Shown piece after piece: positions 1 to 12,195 of a stretch of DNA of 63,901 bases. Below the pieces are notes generated by a model that was not told the DNA's origin, did no database searches, and was given only the letters and a program-made list of their open reading frames with translations. Numbering within the stretch: position 1 is the first letter of the stretch; each line of letters begins with the position of its first letter. This stretch comes from Bremia lactucae (lineage: Eukaryota > Oomycota > Peronosporomycetes > Peronosporales > Peronosporaceae): assembly GCF_004359215.1 (NCBI RefSeq), contig NW_027152213.1:1318402-1382302 (forward strand), in the 5' to 3' direction. Position numbers and translations under genes: made by a program.

Positions 1-548
1 CTAAGGAGACCGATGGTGACGCCGACTGTGAGTCGAGCGTCATTTGGGTGAGGCAGACGGTGAAGGCGAAAAGCTATCGGACCGATGCCTCCCACCACGA
101 ACAGGACTTGGAGAGCGAGGGACATCACGCGAGTAACGCAGATCCCTCAGCATTATCCGCTCAAAAAGGTTCAAGCGAGTCCTCAGGCGTTCATAACCCT
201 GACGAGCCTTCGGTCGGACATCAACGAGATCCGAGATCAGCAATACGTCGTTCAGCAGCGCAAAACGCCTGTGACTGAACGGACGAAGGTAAGGCAGCCG
301 CGAGTAGTTTAGTGAGATCGCCACTCCTATCGGGCGCCGTCTGCAATAATGGATGCGGGTGTGAACGCTTCCTTGTTGAAGGGTTGCTTGCCCACCGCTC
401 CGTGAGGCAAGGGTATCAGAACCTCGTCCAATGGAAAGGATACCCGAAGAGTTTCGACTCTTGGGAACCGATCGATACCCTACGTATTGATGTGCCCGGC
501 TTGGTGGCTGCCTATGAACAGGAGCACCAGCTGAGGCGCCTTCGCTAG
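1..548 (+). pseudogene. Ty3/gypsy retroelement 3' end with chromodomain (fragment)
   Basis: The frame at 312-548 encodes a chromodomain-like stretch: a 'FLVEGLLAHR' start, then 'LVQWKGYP', then 'DSWEP', ending in a 'DVPGLVAAYE' helix. This is the order seen at the C-terminus of chromoviral gypsy integrases, and the same module recurs in the other gypsy copies in this window (near 9.3 kb and 44.8 kb). The region before it is broken across frames, and the rest of the element lies outside the window. Decayed and non-functional as seen. A free-standing chromodomain gene is less likely because no intact frame or start context is present. Confidence 0.6.
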
Positions 549-2740
549 GCTCAAATGGACTAGCAGAAGTAGCGTTGTGAGAAGAAACAGGGGGTACAGT
601 ACCGTCCATGATTTCTTTCACATGCAAGCGGTCGAAATTAATTCGCTGCGACCGCTGTTTCATCGCATCGGAATGCGGACGAATGCGGCGCAGGAATTCC
701 GCCTCGTATTGGTGGGGCGTTTCATTTGAACGCAACACGACCGTGATCGGGAAAATACGCCCAAGCGATTTTCCCTGAGCCCTCCATGATTGAAAGACGC
801 CATAAAAATTATGTGCGTCTACAAGAGCGCGCTCTAGGAGCGACGCTCTTGGCCCGTTTAAACGAGGCCATTAAGATGGAGGGGCATCTTTGGAATGCCA
901 CCCGTCACATAGCCACGTTCTAAACGACTGGCTTGTGACACCGGCTGAGCACGTTCACGTGTCGTCGGCGGAGCTTTAGGCTCAGAATCCTCTATGTCAG
1001 AACCATTATGGATTATGGTCTGAGCCTAAGGCGTTGTGGTTATACCCAACGGAGAAGCGGCTGCACCTTAATGGGCAGCGCTCTCATTGCCGGTCGCTGC
1101 GCTTTCCAGCGCAGACGACGAGACAGCATTCGTAAATGCTTTTGTCTCCATGTTGTAAGCCATGAGAGATGTTAGGATGGGCAATAATGCGCCATCATCC
1201 TTCCTCATGAGCTCGTTGTCCGCATCACTACTATGAGGTGACGGCAACGGTGTCGACTCATTGTAGTCGCCAATAGCGACGGATCAGCATCCTCACTGTT
1301 AAAGTGGGATGCATCCTTTAGCCCTGTTTACGCCGCAGCGGCAGTAGCTGTCGGCGTTTCGACTAAGGCATTTGACGCGGCCGGCGAAATTAGCGCGGCG
1401 TGTGCGTTAGGTATGAGGTTGAGTGGGCGTCTTCGCAGACGACCCACCAACGTGGCCCCTTTTTGGTGGCATCTTTGGCGCCGTGTATGTGAACACAGGT
1501 CTCTAGAGTGATTGAGTGAACTAGCGGCGCGTAAAGCTGCTCGCAGTTCCTCGCTCCTCCTTGACAAAACTAAAATGTAAATTCCCTCTATAAGAAGGGG
1601 ATGGGTAACGGGCTCAAGTTGCCCTAATCTAACACAGTCCCCGTTACGTACACTTGGTGTACTTAAGGGGATGGTCAGTTACTTGATTATGAAATTAGAA
1701 CCACACTCGGGTGTGGTGCATATTTGTGACCAACCCTTGTGTATGTGATGCACATGGGTGCATTCACATTAGGAGGGATGACGCCTAGCGCCATCCGTTA
1801 CGGGAGGTATCTAGAAAGATACGCTCGCAATACATATTAAGTGTTATCTATAGAGATAACATTTTGATTGGTAAAAATAGGTATTTATATTTAATACGAT
1901 TAAATATAAATCAGTCTGAAAACTTCTTCCTACTTGATAAGTGCGCACGAGGAGCCGGATTACCGCTCCCGTGACGACTCTTAATCAAAGAACTTAGTGT
2001 TGTTGGGTGAGGTTGCTAAAGCGCCCACCACAACTACCTCACTGCACGCAAGAAAAGCAGGTTAAACTGCTTCCTCGCTGTGCTAGGGTGTGTGTCTTAG
2101 TAGAGCGTGGCCGCATTACGACGTGCCCGCCAACATTGATATTGACATTTAGCTGCTAAGAGGTCTTACCAACCAAAAATCCTGGTGCTAAGAATTTGAG
2201 TCGCATTTGTTTTTTGTCAAAACACATTGAGCGAGAACTACTTATAATTAGAGTTGTTCTTCTACTATTGATCAATGCCAAATTGTCTTTTTCCTGTAAC
2301 AAACCCATTTATTTTTGTGGCCTTTTTTTAAATTTTGTTTGGGACCCGTACTTTACAGCATCCAGGATATCTATTTTTCAGAGCATAGCGCGTGGGTTCA
2401 ATTCCCACTTCGACTTATTTTACGAACTACTTATATAATGATAAAGTTTAATTGTAGAACCAGAAACTTGCACATATAAAATTCACGCAAATGATTTGAT
2501 AGTGTGGAGTAATAAACTGTTCACATTAAAAAAAAATACTGCTTGTATTTTGCAAGATCAGCAAAATTAAGCAAATGTTTTACACAACAAAAATTCTCAC
2601 AAGCAAATAGTAAAGATCTATTCGATACTCTCATAGAACTTTCTAGTTTGCTGCGTTAAACTTATACAACTACAACAATCAAAAATAAGGATTTGTTCAA
2701 TCTATTAGCATTCTTGGTTTAAATTGCACAAGTACACTGC
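549..2740. other. gene-free stretch, probably retroelement 3' UTR/LTR debris
   Basis: No frame here resembles a known protein. Around 1598 a purine-rich run is followed by a 'TAACGGG' start and, shortly after, 'CCCCGTTACGTA'. This resembles the inverted TAACG/CGTTA signature at the left end of the other gypsy LTRs in this window, so a 3' LTR starting near 1598 is plausible, but its right end could not be fixed. From about 2165 to 2740 the DNA is AT-rich and lies downstream of the GH81 gene, which ends at 2741. Confidence 0.35.
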
Positions 2741-5098
2741 CTAAAGTGCTTCGATAGTTAAGAAATTGCCTAGCAATTCGATAGTTATCGATATTCCACT
2801 CGGGTTATTAACCTTCACGTCGTCTCGGCAGCGAGTAGCTGCGTTGTATAGCGCCCACGAGAGTGTCAAGCCATCGTCCATTGTGGCCATCGGTAGCCTG
2901 CGTAAAGCTTCCATCGGTTCAACCGTCGCACCATTGACGAGAAGCAATGATAGCCACGTGTTGTTACTGTTTTGATCGAGAACAATCGAGGTCTTGGACA
3001 CAATATCAACCCATTCCTGTTCCACGAACACGGAGGTACGCGCAAGTCGATTAATCGGTGACACTGGGATCATTTGAATGCCATGGATAGCGTAGACTTC
3101 ATCAAGGAAAAACGTGTTATAAAACACGAGATTGTCGAAAAAGATACCCGTGACGTGGTTGCGAACAATATCGGGTGGATGAATCGGATTATCGCGCTTG
3201 AGTAAAAAGTACGTTCGAATAGCATGGGCATTCAAACGAAGCATTAGACTCCCAAGATCTTCAATATCTTTTCTTCCCGTCATTCGGCCCCAGAGCAACA
3301 ACCCATAGCAGAAATTGATATCTTCCGACGTACTTTCCTCGTCTTTACCATTATCAATGGATGTCGCACCGTGGGAGTACGAGTGCCCCAAGTACCACGT
3401 AAAGTGTCGAAAGCGAGGAAAGTATGGATCCAATTTGCTTGGATTGGCCACGTCACGGATCATGGTCCAAATGATCCGTTCAAGCTCGGGCAAGCGTTCC
3501 CAATGTGGGTCAAGATGTTTAATCATAGCGGATGCGACGAGATAGTACCCATAGTGATAATGATGGTCGTTGTAAATACTATTGCCAAATTCTTCGTAAA
3601 TGTTATTGTTGCGAAAAATCGAAGTCGAAATGAGCCCGTGATATAGTGTGTCATACATAAGAAATGGGGTCAGCGTGTTATTAAGCACGGGTTCAATCAA
3701 TCGCTCGAGCTTTTGAAGACAAAATTTAAGCAACTTGGTGTCGTCTCCAACAATTAACTTGTCTGATGCCATGATGCACAAAGATGCAAACTTTTGAAAC
3801 GTCTTACCATTAAAGTACCACGAGTCGACATCCCAGCCCGTCCAATTGGCAGTAATATCCTTCTTTAATGTATTCAGCAAGTCAATTTTTTCCACAATAT
3901 ATGGCGTAGGTCGATCGATAGGATAAAAGTCGACTTCAAAATCCGCTTCTGGTTCGTAGAACGACCACTTGGGAACTGTACATACTTGACCAACCATGCG
4001 ACCACGTGTGGCTGCATTCAATATGATTGCACCAGGAGTTGTATACGTAGTCACAGGTCCAACCATGGATTCGAGATGGTGATACAGGGCAAAATGCAGC
4101 AAGCCAGTGGTATCACAGGTGGTTCCTTCGACTTCCCAGTCAAAACTGTATGACGTGCGTGATTCCATCGATACAGTTCCACCAAGAATCGTGCACGTTG
4201 CATACTCGTCGTAGATATCATCCCTCGCATCTTCTGGAAGCAAGGCTACTCGAATAGTCCCAAAGTACTCATTGTCTGCTACTAACGACGACCCCGTTGC
4301 ATTGACAGAGAAATTCACCTTTCTTTCAATATGAAACGACACGGGCTTGCTTGTATACATGACCCACGTTTGACTATTGTTGAGATAGAGAACGAATTTG
4401 CCAGGGGTTGAGTCGTCGACGTGTGTGATGTTGTGCTCACTGTCAATACGTGGTACAAGGCCGTCGTATTTGGCCGAAACAAAGGCCATGCCACTCACCA
4501 AAGCCGAGTACATGCACTTGCCACTTTTCTTGTCACACGTACGGAGTTTCGCGCCCACTTCGTCCCACTCGTAGATCTCGTACACGGGTTGTCGTTTGAA
4601 GAATTCCCCAGACGATAGCGTCAAGTCGTTGTGACGCGAGTGATTGTAGTACTTGACCGTTCCATTGATTTTCTTGGCAAATTCTCGGTACGTGAATGAA
4701 TAGAACGTCTGGAGTCCATACGGTCTTTCACGTGGAAGCTTGACCGAGTACGGATTTGCCCATGCAGCAAAATTGGACTCACTTCCTAGATCCGTAACAT
4801 GGATGAGATTGGCCCACCATTCATTGGTCGGAACCGGTTGATTGAGCGCTTCTTTAGCGACATTGATGATTGGAATAATTTCTTTGAGACTGTCGTTAAA
4901 GACAAAGAGATCTCTTGACGGTTCGTCCGTACCAAATGGTGCAAAGTACTCGATGGTTTCAGAGGATTTCTCCAAACCGACCAATTTCTCGGTCGTGTCT
5001 TGGAGAAACTCCCCAACGCTAGGAATTAAATCAAACGCAGCAATGTAACGAGTTACTAACGCCGTGACAGCTGCTTGGAAAACAATGAGTGTCTTCAT
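2741..5098 (-). CDS. secreted endo-1,3-beta-glucanase, GH81 family (copy 1)
   Basis: A 785-residue single-exon gene. GH81 enzymes are inverting endo-hydrolases that cut beta-1,3-glucan, the main oomycete wall polymer (and plant callose). Visible family marks are 'PTNEWWANL' (about residues 90-98), 'WANPYSV' (113-119), 'DHHYHYGY' (511-518) and the catalytic-region block with 'GHSYSHG' and 'DNGKDEESTSED' (571-593). The first 20 or so residues are hydrophobic with few charges, which suggests a signal peptide and secretion. Several N-x-S/T sites (for example NGT, NHS, NNS) fit a secretory protein. Start chosen at the only ATG that keeps the signal-like leader. A close paralogue lies at 57574-59961 on the same strand. 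Role is either remodelling of the organism's own wall or attack on host glucan; sequence cannot decide. Confidence 0.93.
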   Translation of the reverse strand: MKTLIVFQAAVTALVTRYIAAFDLIPSVGEFLQDTTEKLVGLEKSSETIEYFAPFGTDEPSRDLFVFNDSLKEIIPIINVAKEALNQPVPTNEWWANLIHVTDLGSESNFAAWANPYSVKLPRERPYGLQTFYSFTYREFAKKINGTVKYYNHSRHNDLTLSSGEFFKRQPVYEIYEWDEVGAKLRTCDKKSGKCMYSALVSGMAFVSAKYDGLVPRIDSEHNITHVDDSTPGKFVLYLNNSQTWVMYTSKPVSFHIERKVNFSVNATGSSLVADNEYFGTIRVALLPEDARDDIYDEYATCTILGGTVSMESRTSYSFDWEVEGTTCDTTGLLHFALYHHLESMVGPVTTYTTPGAIILNAATRGRMVGQVCTVPKWSFYEPEADFEVDFYPIDRPTPYIVEKIDLLNTLKKDITANWTGWDVDSWYFNGKTFQKFASLCIMASDKLIVGDDTKLLKFCLQKLERLIEPVLNNTLTPFLMYDTLYHGLISTSIFRNNNIYEEFGNSIYNDHHYHYGYYLVASAMIKHLDPHWERLPELERIIWTMIRDVANPSKLDPYFPRFRHFTWYLGHSYSHGATSIDNGKDEESTSEDINFCYGLLLWGRMTGRKDIEDLGSLMLRLNAHAIRTYFLLKRDNPIHPPDIVRNHVTGIFFDNLVFYNTFFLDEVYAIHGIQMIPVSPINRLARTSVFVEQEWVDIVSKTSIVLDQNSNNTWLSLLLVNGATVEPMEALRRLPMATMDDGLTLSWALYNAATRCRDDVKVNNPSGISITIELLGNFLTIEAL

Positions 5099-7626
5099 TG
5101 AATGTGCCGAGCGTTTTCCAACGAAGATTTGGATAAAAACGTTGAGTTGGACGGGGGGTTCGAGTCACCAGTAGAGAGTAAATTGGAGAATGAAGAATGT
5201 GTCATTGTCTGAACAAAATTGTTTTGATTCATTTTGTTCGTGCAGTATACGTGCCCATTGTAGTGAAAGCCGTGGCGACGACGCTCGTCCGTTTGCGAAA
5301 GCCGAGAGAGAGGTGGAATCGGGATGGTGAATAGGCCAGGTGAAACGCAAAAAAAGAACTTTACCCAAAAGTTGCTAATTTTACCCCGTAGAATCCCTTT
5401 AAACGAGTGGTACGTGCTGAAAAGAACAATATTTTTGGCCTGTGAGCCGGAGTAGCATCTATTTTTGTTATCTTGGCAAACCCGCATGTAACATTAGACG
5501 TATGATTTTAATTGGTAACTTTGTCGATGATCTATTTCGATCAAAAGTGTCATTAGGTCAGGTGGTCGCTATCTCAGAAGGCCCTTTTAGGTTGTCGGCT
5601 TGGTTGTCCCTTTCTTCATTTTCTTGATAATAGATATGGCGTTCCAAGAAGGCCTTTCTTCTGCTTTTTAATTATTAATCTCGACTTGACTTTGCTTTGG
5701 CATGAGTTGCCTCTGCCGGGAAATGATGGAAGCACATCTGTCGATAAGCAGCCTTATCGTGTGATTTGCACGGATCTTAAAAGGGAATTTGCAAATTTTG
5801 AGATTTTGCTCGTTGATTTTAGAGCACTCACCGGCTATCGATTACAAGAACTTGCACCAGTTTCAAAGCTCAAGAACTAACGTACAGACCTGTTTACACT
5901 TTTTGAGTGTCACTTATAATGTTATCCATAATGATGCGTCGTGTCTAAGGAGGACATGAAGGTCGCATGTTCGTTGCCTTTTATTGTCTCGTCGAAAGAT
6001 CCCTCTCTGTCTGACTCTTTAACTAGAAATACACGCTTCGCTATTTCGTTTTGTAATGTCTTGTTTCGAAATTTAAGCCTCGTATGAGTAATTTTCTTCT
6101 TGCTAGCTAGCTATACGTCCATCTAGATTCAGCGCAAAAAATCTTGACAAGACACATAATGTTGTTGCACCTGCAGCACTTTTTTGCAACGTGTTCTCGG
6201 GATTGAGTGCTCATCGTGGGATAATTAGGCTCATCCCAGGGGCTTAGTGTCGGTTTGTCTCGGCCGAGGCAGAATTGTGGTCGCTGACAGAAGCTGTCTT
6301 CAAAGATCTATTTCGCCTATCTAATAGAACGAGTCAGGCCAACAATAAGCAGTGATACATTTAAATTCGATCGCAGCTTACAGTCAAATCAAATGTTACG
6401 TAATTTAATTTGACTCGACCCCTTGCAACATTTTGTCACCATATGTCAATCATACGGGAAACTCAATCTAAAGAGACTAATAAGTAGCAATCAATCATAA
6501 AAAGTTAATTATTTGTGGTACGAAGGACAAAGCTGTCCAATGCGACACCCTGCAACATGTCAGCAGCCCGAAATTTTAAGTCGTTCATTCGTGAGATGAC
6601 ATGTGCGACAATATTTTTGGGATTGACGTTTATTCTGCATCGATATCTTTACATGTTTCGACACTATCATCGGATGATGTTTAAAGCTCTGGTTTTGCCA
6701 GTTCTACTGATCATAGCAAATCTAATCACAGAATCAACTTTGTGAGTCTGAACAGCTACCAAATGCAATCATCAGGCTGTTTGCAATATTCTGACGACAA
6801 AGCTATGCGGAATTTTGTTCTTTTTCCAAAGAAATAGGCAAAGAATAGCTAAGCCAAACCTTGTTTACACCAAATGTGCTGCATTCCCATCCTTAAAGTG
6901 CTCCGTGTCACGTGCCGTACTTTGTCTCGGTCGTAATTCGTAGATCTGGTGTGCATGGGATGGTCTTAATCGGCAAACACGCGATATTTATTCCGTCGCG
7001 TTGTTAAGCTAGGCAACCTGCATAGGTTAGTCTGAAGCCTGTCTTGACCATCCAAATAATGCACTTATAAGGACCTCAAATCTTTGTATTTATCCGATAG
7101 CAAATTCACCAAAACGGTAGCCGCACACATTTGCGGCCACCGTCTTGATTTTCACGATTGCACCTCAAAGATTGATGCAATCAAAGTGAACTTATCAAGA
7201 AATTCAGCGGAGCTTCACCAACTTAATTCGCAAAATCACAACGCAGAATAATTAAGATGTAAAACATTAGCTGACAAATTTGCAAATATCTTGCCACACA
7301 TGCAGCGTGATTGCTGTAATGACTTCATCAGATCTCTGGATTTAATGTCATCTTTATATTTACGTCCTTCGTTTGTTAAGCTTGCAGTTTATGGCAATGC
7401 ATATCGAATCCATTCTCACGGCATTACAAACTATTAACATTGTTTTGTGCTCAACAAGGCAAAGCTTTTGCCATATCGACCGCAATTTCAATTGACGGTA
7501 ATGTCAATTAACTTCAAGATATTTAGCTATAAAGGCATTTATCGAAAAGTGTTCACAAGTTTGGGAAATAAACATCAAAATTTTGTACGATTTATTTATA
7601 TATATATATGTATATATCGAAATCTT
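5099..7626. other. intergenic region, no recognisable gene
   Basis: About 2.5 kb between the 5' end of GH81 copy 1 and the 3' end of the next gene. Short open frames (for example 5686-5880 and 6515-6745) show no family marks and look like chance. No LTR ends or retroelement domains were recognised. The first few hundred bases upstream of 5098 must hold the GH81 promoter, but no motif was assigned. Confidence 0.5.
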
Positions 7627-8976
7627 CTAAGCATAATGGTTCTGAAAGCTTGGTACACTATCTAGAACAGACGGTCTCTTTAGAATATCTAAGTCACTCA
7701 TGAAAGCTCTCTCCCTATCTCGATGCAAAAGGATCGTGTCTTCCAGTTCCGCACACTTCCCCTTTAATTTCTCAATCTTCATTTCAAGCTCCCTTTTGCT
7801 TCGAGAACAAGCGTCAGTAGAATTGCTACAATCCTGCTTTTCGATCGTCAAAAGCTTTTTACGTAAACCTTCAAGTTTCAGTGCATACTGCTGAATATCA
7901 TACTTTGTTTGACGGAGTCCAACCATATTTTTAAATTCACATTGTGAGTTTTGACAACGTACTAAATGAGTGTCAATTTCAAGCCAGACGCAACAGAATT
8001 GGTCATGGCATGGCTTCGCACTGCCCCGTTGAATGCGATGCATTAAACACATTCGGGTTCGAAGATTAGCACACTCCTGAGTGCACATCATGCTGATTGG
8101 TGGGCTACAGTTTTTTGCGTCGATCAACTGAATTGCTGCTTTAAGACGACGCTTATAAGCAACATTTTGCACAAAGGAACGCTCGCCTGCACACGGCCAC
8201 AGCACTTCACCGCTACATTTATTCAATTCAAAATGTAATTGAAGATCTGATGCTGTGACGTCAGTCTCCGCGTCGGTCCCTGATCCGGTAATGCTATCCG
8301 ATTCACTGTCTTCTTTCTCGTCGCAATTTAGTATGCCAGCACCGTAAAGATTTCGTGCGACCGTGTGCCGAGCTCGTTTTGATTTGCAAGGTACAAAACG
8401 CTCTTTTGATAACTGTCGCTTATTATTAGACCCAAGTATTGACGGCGGGACTACTGTCAAGTCGACGTGTGGCGAGCACGACTGCGTCACCCCGGACACA
8501 ATCGCATTGGCAACAGCCACTGGAGTCACAATAATAGACCCATCCACAACTTCATCCGTCTTGATTACGCGCTCATAAGATCTTGGAGTGCTAGGCGTAG
8601 TACTAACTTCGACGTGGGCCGCCTCGACCACTCTTCCATTATATTGGGCCCACAATTGATTGGCTACCAATTTTTCCAATTCGCTTTGTGGGCGATTACG
8701 ATAACTTGGCTCAATGAATGCCTCCATATCTTTTAAAAAATTCGCAGATGTTTCCATATGCATGTCCATGTAGAGGATTAATTGTCGGCAGCACCTCTGA
8801 TACGTGCCCATAGGGACACTACTCTCTCCCACTTCGTGCTCAAAAGCATCTAGCAATCGTGTCGTTTTCTCCATACTTTCTCGTAGACGTTTTGCTATAC
8901 ATGCTGTTGATCGCTCATATGTACTCGCTCTCATTGCACAGCCGAATCCTTCGCCGTCGCTACTCATTGGCGCCAT
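7627..8976 (-). CDS. uncharacterised Cys/His-rich, coiled-coil protein
   Basis: A 449-residue intact frame with no confident family. The N-terminal 110 residues are helical ('KRLRESMEKTTRLLDAFEHE'). The middle is Ser/Thr/acidic-rich and probably disordered, with a basic 'KSKRARH' patch that could be a nuclear signal. Residues around 280-350 are Cys/His-rich, with spaced C-x3-C, C-x2-H and a final H-x3-C-x4-C ('HLVRCQNSQC'). This last spacing is like part of a TAZ zinc finger, but the usual final Cys is not at the expected place. The C-terminal 90 residues form a Lys/Glu-rich coiled coil. A nuclear regulator is a guess. No introns needed. Confidence 0.6.
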   Translation of the reverse strand: MAPMSSDGEGFGCAMRASTYERSTACIAKRLRESMEKTTRLLDAFEHEVGESSVPMGTYQRCCRQLILYMDMHMETSANFLKDMEAFIEPSYRNRPQSELEKLVANQLWAQYNGRVVEAAHVEVSTTPSTPRSYERVIKTDEVVDGSIIVTPVAVANAIVSGVTQSCSPHVDLTVVPPSILGSNNKRQLSKERFVPCKSKRARHTVARNLYGAGILNCDEKEDSESDSITGSGTDAETDVTASDLQLHFELNKCSGEVLWPCAGERSFVQNVAYKRRLKAAIQLIDAKNCSPPISMMCTQECANLRTRMCLMHRIQRGSAKPCHDQFCCVWLEIDTHLVRCQNSQCEFKNMVGLRQTKYDIQQYALKLEGLRKKLLTIEKQDCSNSTDACSRSKRELEMKIEKLKGKCAELEDTILLHRDRERAFMSDLDILKRPSVLDSVPSFQNHYA

Positions 8977-9282
8977 TCTTGCTTTTTTTCTACTGCTATC
9001 ACGTTTATAAAATTGCTTAATTTAGACGAATAGTCGCTACGCAAAAATAGACCTTATCAACAACTAGGTACTATGTATAATGGGTTTTTCGAAAAAATCT
9101 CAAAGGTTGTCTTTCAAGAGCAAGCCCCAAATGATAATGAATCATTTTGTGCGGCACTCTATTTCGTAATCGAGTAAATGAAAGATTCTGACCATAAACG
9201 TGAATATCAAAAATAACTGTGTTGAAAAGCGGCTGTATTGACTTATCCTTGTGAGTTCTCAACTAGTAATATTAGTATGTTA
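8977..9282. other. short intergenic region
   Basis: Upstream of the gene at 7627-8976 and left of the truncated end of gypsy element C. No LTR is visible here, which shows that element C lost its 3' end. Nothing else recognised. Confidence 0.4.
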
Positions 9283-11994
9283 CAGCAGTGGCGGGTATGA
9301 CCAGCCTCCGCGCCGGCGGCTAAGCTGTCGACGGTGCTTCGAGAGGCCTTCAACAAGAAAACGCTTCTCACCACTCGAATCCGTCAATGGATGTGGAGTG
9401 GGAGGAAAATTCGGGTTTGCCTCGTTTGATGAATCCGAATCAACATTGTGGTATGGATCACACCCTTTTTACTTGAGGGGGGGGCTATTGCCCAGAAGCG
9501 ATCCCGTCGCCGCGAGTTGGCGGTGACGGATGATAATGGTTTTCGTGACCAGTTGATAAATTGTGCGCAGGTTGCGACTAATCAACTGGCGAACAAGAGG
9601 ACACATTAGTCCTTTCAAAACAAGCTGGTAACATCCCGTCAGAAGATCTCTGCCTTGGACGAAAGAGTGGATCGTCTAGTTCATGAGAATCAGACTCTGT
9701 CCCGAGACCATTCGGCTTTGGCTTGAGACCATCAGACCGTTCCGGTTGCAAACCGGAATCGGAAGAAGCCTCTAACTGATAATACAGGCGGAGTCGTCCA
9801 AATAAGAACGTTGGATGCGTACGCATACTACGAGACAGCTCGATCGTGAATGCAATGCCTTGGCGATGTATACACGAAACGGGCGATATACATGGATACT
9901 TATTTGTTACTGCCTTCATTCGTCACATGTTTTGGTACGTTTACCGTAGACAGTAGGACTAGGTTGTTAATATTAAATACGAGAATGTTTGTCTCCATTT
10001 TTGTTAGAGTTCCGTTTCTGTCGATCCACCGCATGAGCGTTGGAATCCGGTATGAAACGGACCACAGCTTCTCTAGCCCAGCAGGAAACCACCTGCTGAC
10101 TCGGTTTTATTTTTGTTTCACTGCGATCTGTTCGCACTGCGGAGATGTCAATCTCCTCTCTAGTTAGAGCATTATTGCTTTTTCTGAGTTTGTCCGCTTC
10201 AATGTTGATTAAATCGACATTGGTATCCTTCGTACTGACCTTACGACCAAGGCGTGATGAGCATGAGCTTTGTTTGCTCGAGTGAGTCTTTCCTTCCCTT
10301 GAATATTTATCACTCTCAAACAATATGGTATACGTGGATGGCGTAGGGCGTTCACGAAAAAGGTTTATGCTTCGTAGAAGCATGCAATGAATTGTTGATG
10401 GCAAACTCTACCATCAGCATGAACTCGCTCCAACTCGTAAAAGTGTGGACCTATCCGCGACGTTTCTCCTCGAGGATACTGTTTGCACACTCCGTCGACC
10501 ATCTGGTTCAGGATTATCAGAAGTTGACATTAAAACAATGCTTCAAGTGCAGTTTGCAAAATTCCGCTTGAATCTAAGGTCTCGATCTGAGACCAGTTGG
10601 AGGGGTAACCCAGGGAGTATAAATATCGTGTCAGCAAAGACCCGGCACAGTCTTTGGCTATGATCGACTCCGGTACTGCAGCAAGATATACCATTTTGCC
10701 ATACGATCAAGAAAAACAAGAATACTAATGTTCTTATGTTCGTCGTCGGGACATCCGAGGACGAAGGTCGTGTATACAGACTGCCAACACTCTGCCGGAA
10801 CAGGCAGAGGTTGTAACGGAGCACGGGATGAAGCGCTGGGTTCACCGTTGACAAACTTCACAAGCACGTATGTTCTTGTAGACGAATTGTTACTGGCGTG
10901 GCCAGTAGAAGTCCCGCGTATTGTGAGACAGGTCTTCACACGTCCACAATGAGCACTTATTGGTGCATCGTGGCACTCATACACGATGCGTAAACGCAAA
11001 TTATTATGGGTGGAAATGACGACACGAAATTTGTCGCCAGCAATGGCTGTGTAATACAGTAACTTGTAGCGTGTTGTGTATCGATCTGTTGAGGATCTAT
11101 ACAATTTCGACAATCCTTTAAAGGTTTGCTCGGATGAATTTCTAAGGTAATCCATCACCCTGTAAGAGCCTTAAATTCTTGATAAGCTCACTTCATGTCG
11201 TCGAGTAATGTTGACGACGGAACACTTATTGTTGCAATAGTGGCCTTATGCTCGCTGTTGATTTGCGCAACCGACGCAAAATTTGGCCGGTGCGAACGGG
11301 CATCAAGAACGACGCTAAGTCGTCGTGGAATATATTCCACGGAGAAGTCATATACCCCGCTAATATAACCATCTTTTTTGCGAGAGGTGTGGACTGTGCA
11401 CAGCCGTGCGTAAAGACGCATGATCCGTAAATACAAAGAGCGATTAATCTCCCAAGAGATAGACCCTAAACTTAGCCAGTGCGTATTTCATGGTAGGGAG
11501 TTCCTTGTCATGCATTGGATAATTGCGTTCAGCTGATTGAAACCGACGCAGTTGATAATAGACGACGCGCTGTGCACCGTCTGCGTCATATTGCATTAAG
11601 CACAGCCGATCGCAAAACTGCTGCCGTCACATACCACATGAAAAGGTCGGTCTTGGTCAGCAATCGCCAGGATTGGCGATTGCATTAAGCTTTGCTTGAT
11701 ACTCTCGAAGGAACGCTGATAATCGCGTTCCATGACCGCTTAACATTTTACTTCAACAATGAAGAAAGATGTACAGTCATTTCGGCAGATTTGCGTGAGG
11801 TACGCCGTTAAATCGACGAGCTTTCTAAGTCCCTTTAAATCATCGACTAGTATAGGCCAATCGGTGATCTCCTTGATCTTTTCTGGATCCGGGCGTACAC
11901 TGCGTTTACCCACGGTGCACCCAAGAAGTGGTATTTTGCTTGCAGCGAATATAAACTTCTTGAGATGTGCATACAACTTGTGCTCATGCATATA

Positions 11995-12195
11995 TGCTAT
12001 GGGAGTGGCTAGTCAAGCCCAAAGGACTTAGTAATGCCCCCGCGACATTTAACATATGGGTAACAAGTCTGTTGAGATTGGTGCGGGACTTTGCACCGAG
12101 CTATTTTGATGATTTCTTCGTTCATAACAGAGCCATGGACGGAAAGTCGGATGTTGAAGTACATCGTACCCACGTCCGAAAGGTTCTTACGCTCC
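11995..12195 (+). pseudogene. inverted RT core segment within element C
   Basis: Plus-strand reading gives 'LWEWLVKPKGLSNAPATFN' and then 'SYFDDFFVH', the RT block that in elements B and D sits between 'PFTAVS' and 'HKLYANLKK'. In element C both of those flanks are on the minus strand. The flanks abut this segment without loss: 'TTCTTACGCT' reaches the right junction, and 'GCATA' followed by 'TATGCTATGGG' marks the left one. This is what a clean inversion of about 200 bp would leave. Confidence 0.75.

Noticed and set aside
40..738. 232-codon open frame on the minus strand
   Set aside because: It lies opposite the gypsy chromodomain, has low-complexity composition and no domain; treated as a shadow.
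2385..2425. tRNA-like T-arm sequence (GTGGGTTCAATTCCCAC)
   Set aside because: The T-arm looks right, but no matching acceptor strand, D-arm or anticodon stem was found within 90 bases upstream.
5095..5487. 130-codon frame directly upstream of GH81 copy 1
   Set aside because: It ends at the GH81 start, has no recognisable domain, and sits where the promoter should be.
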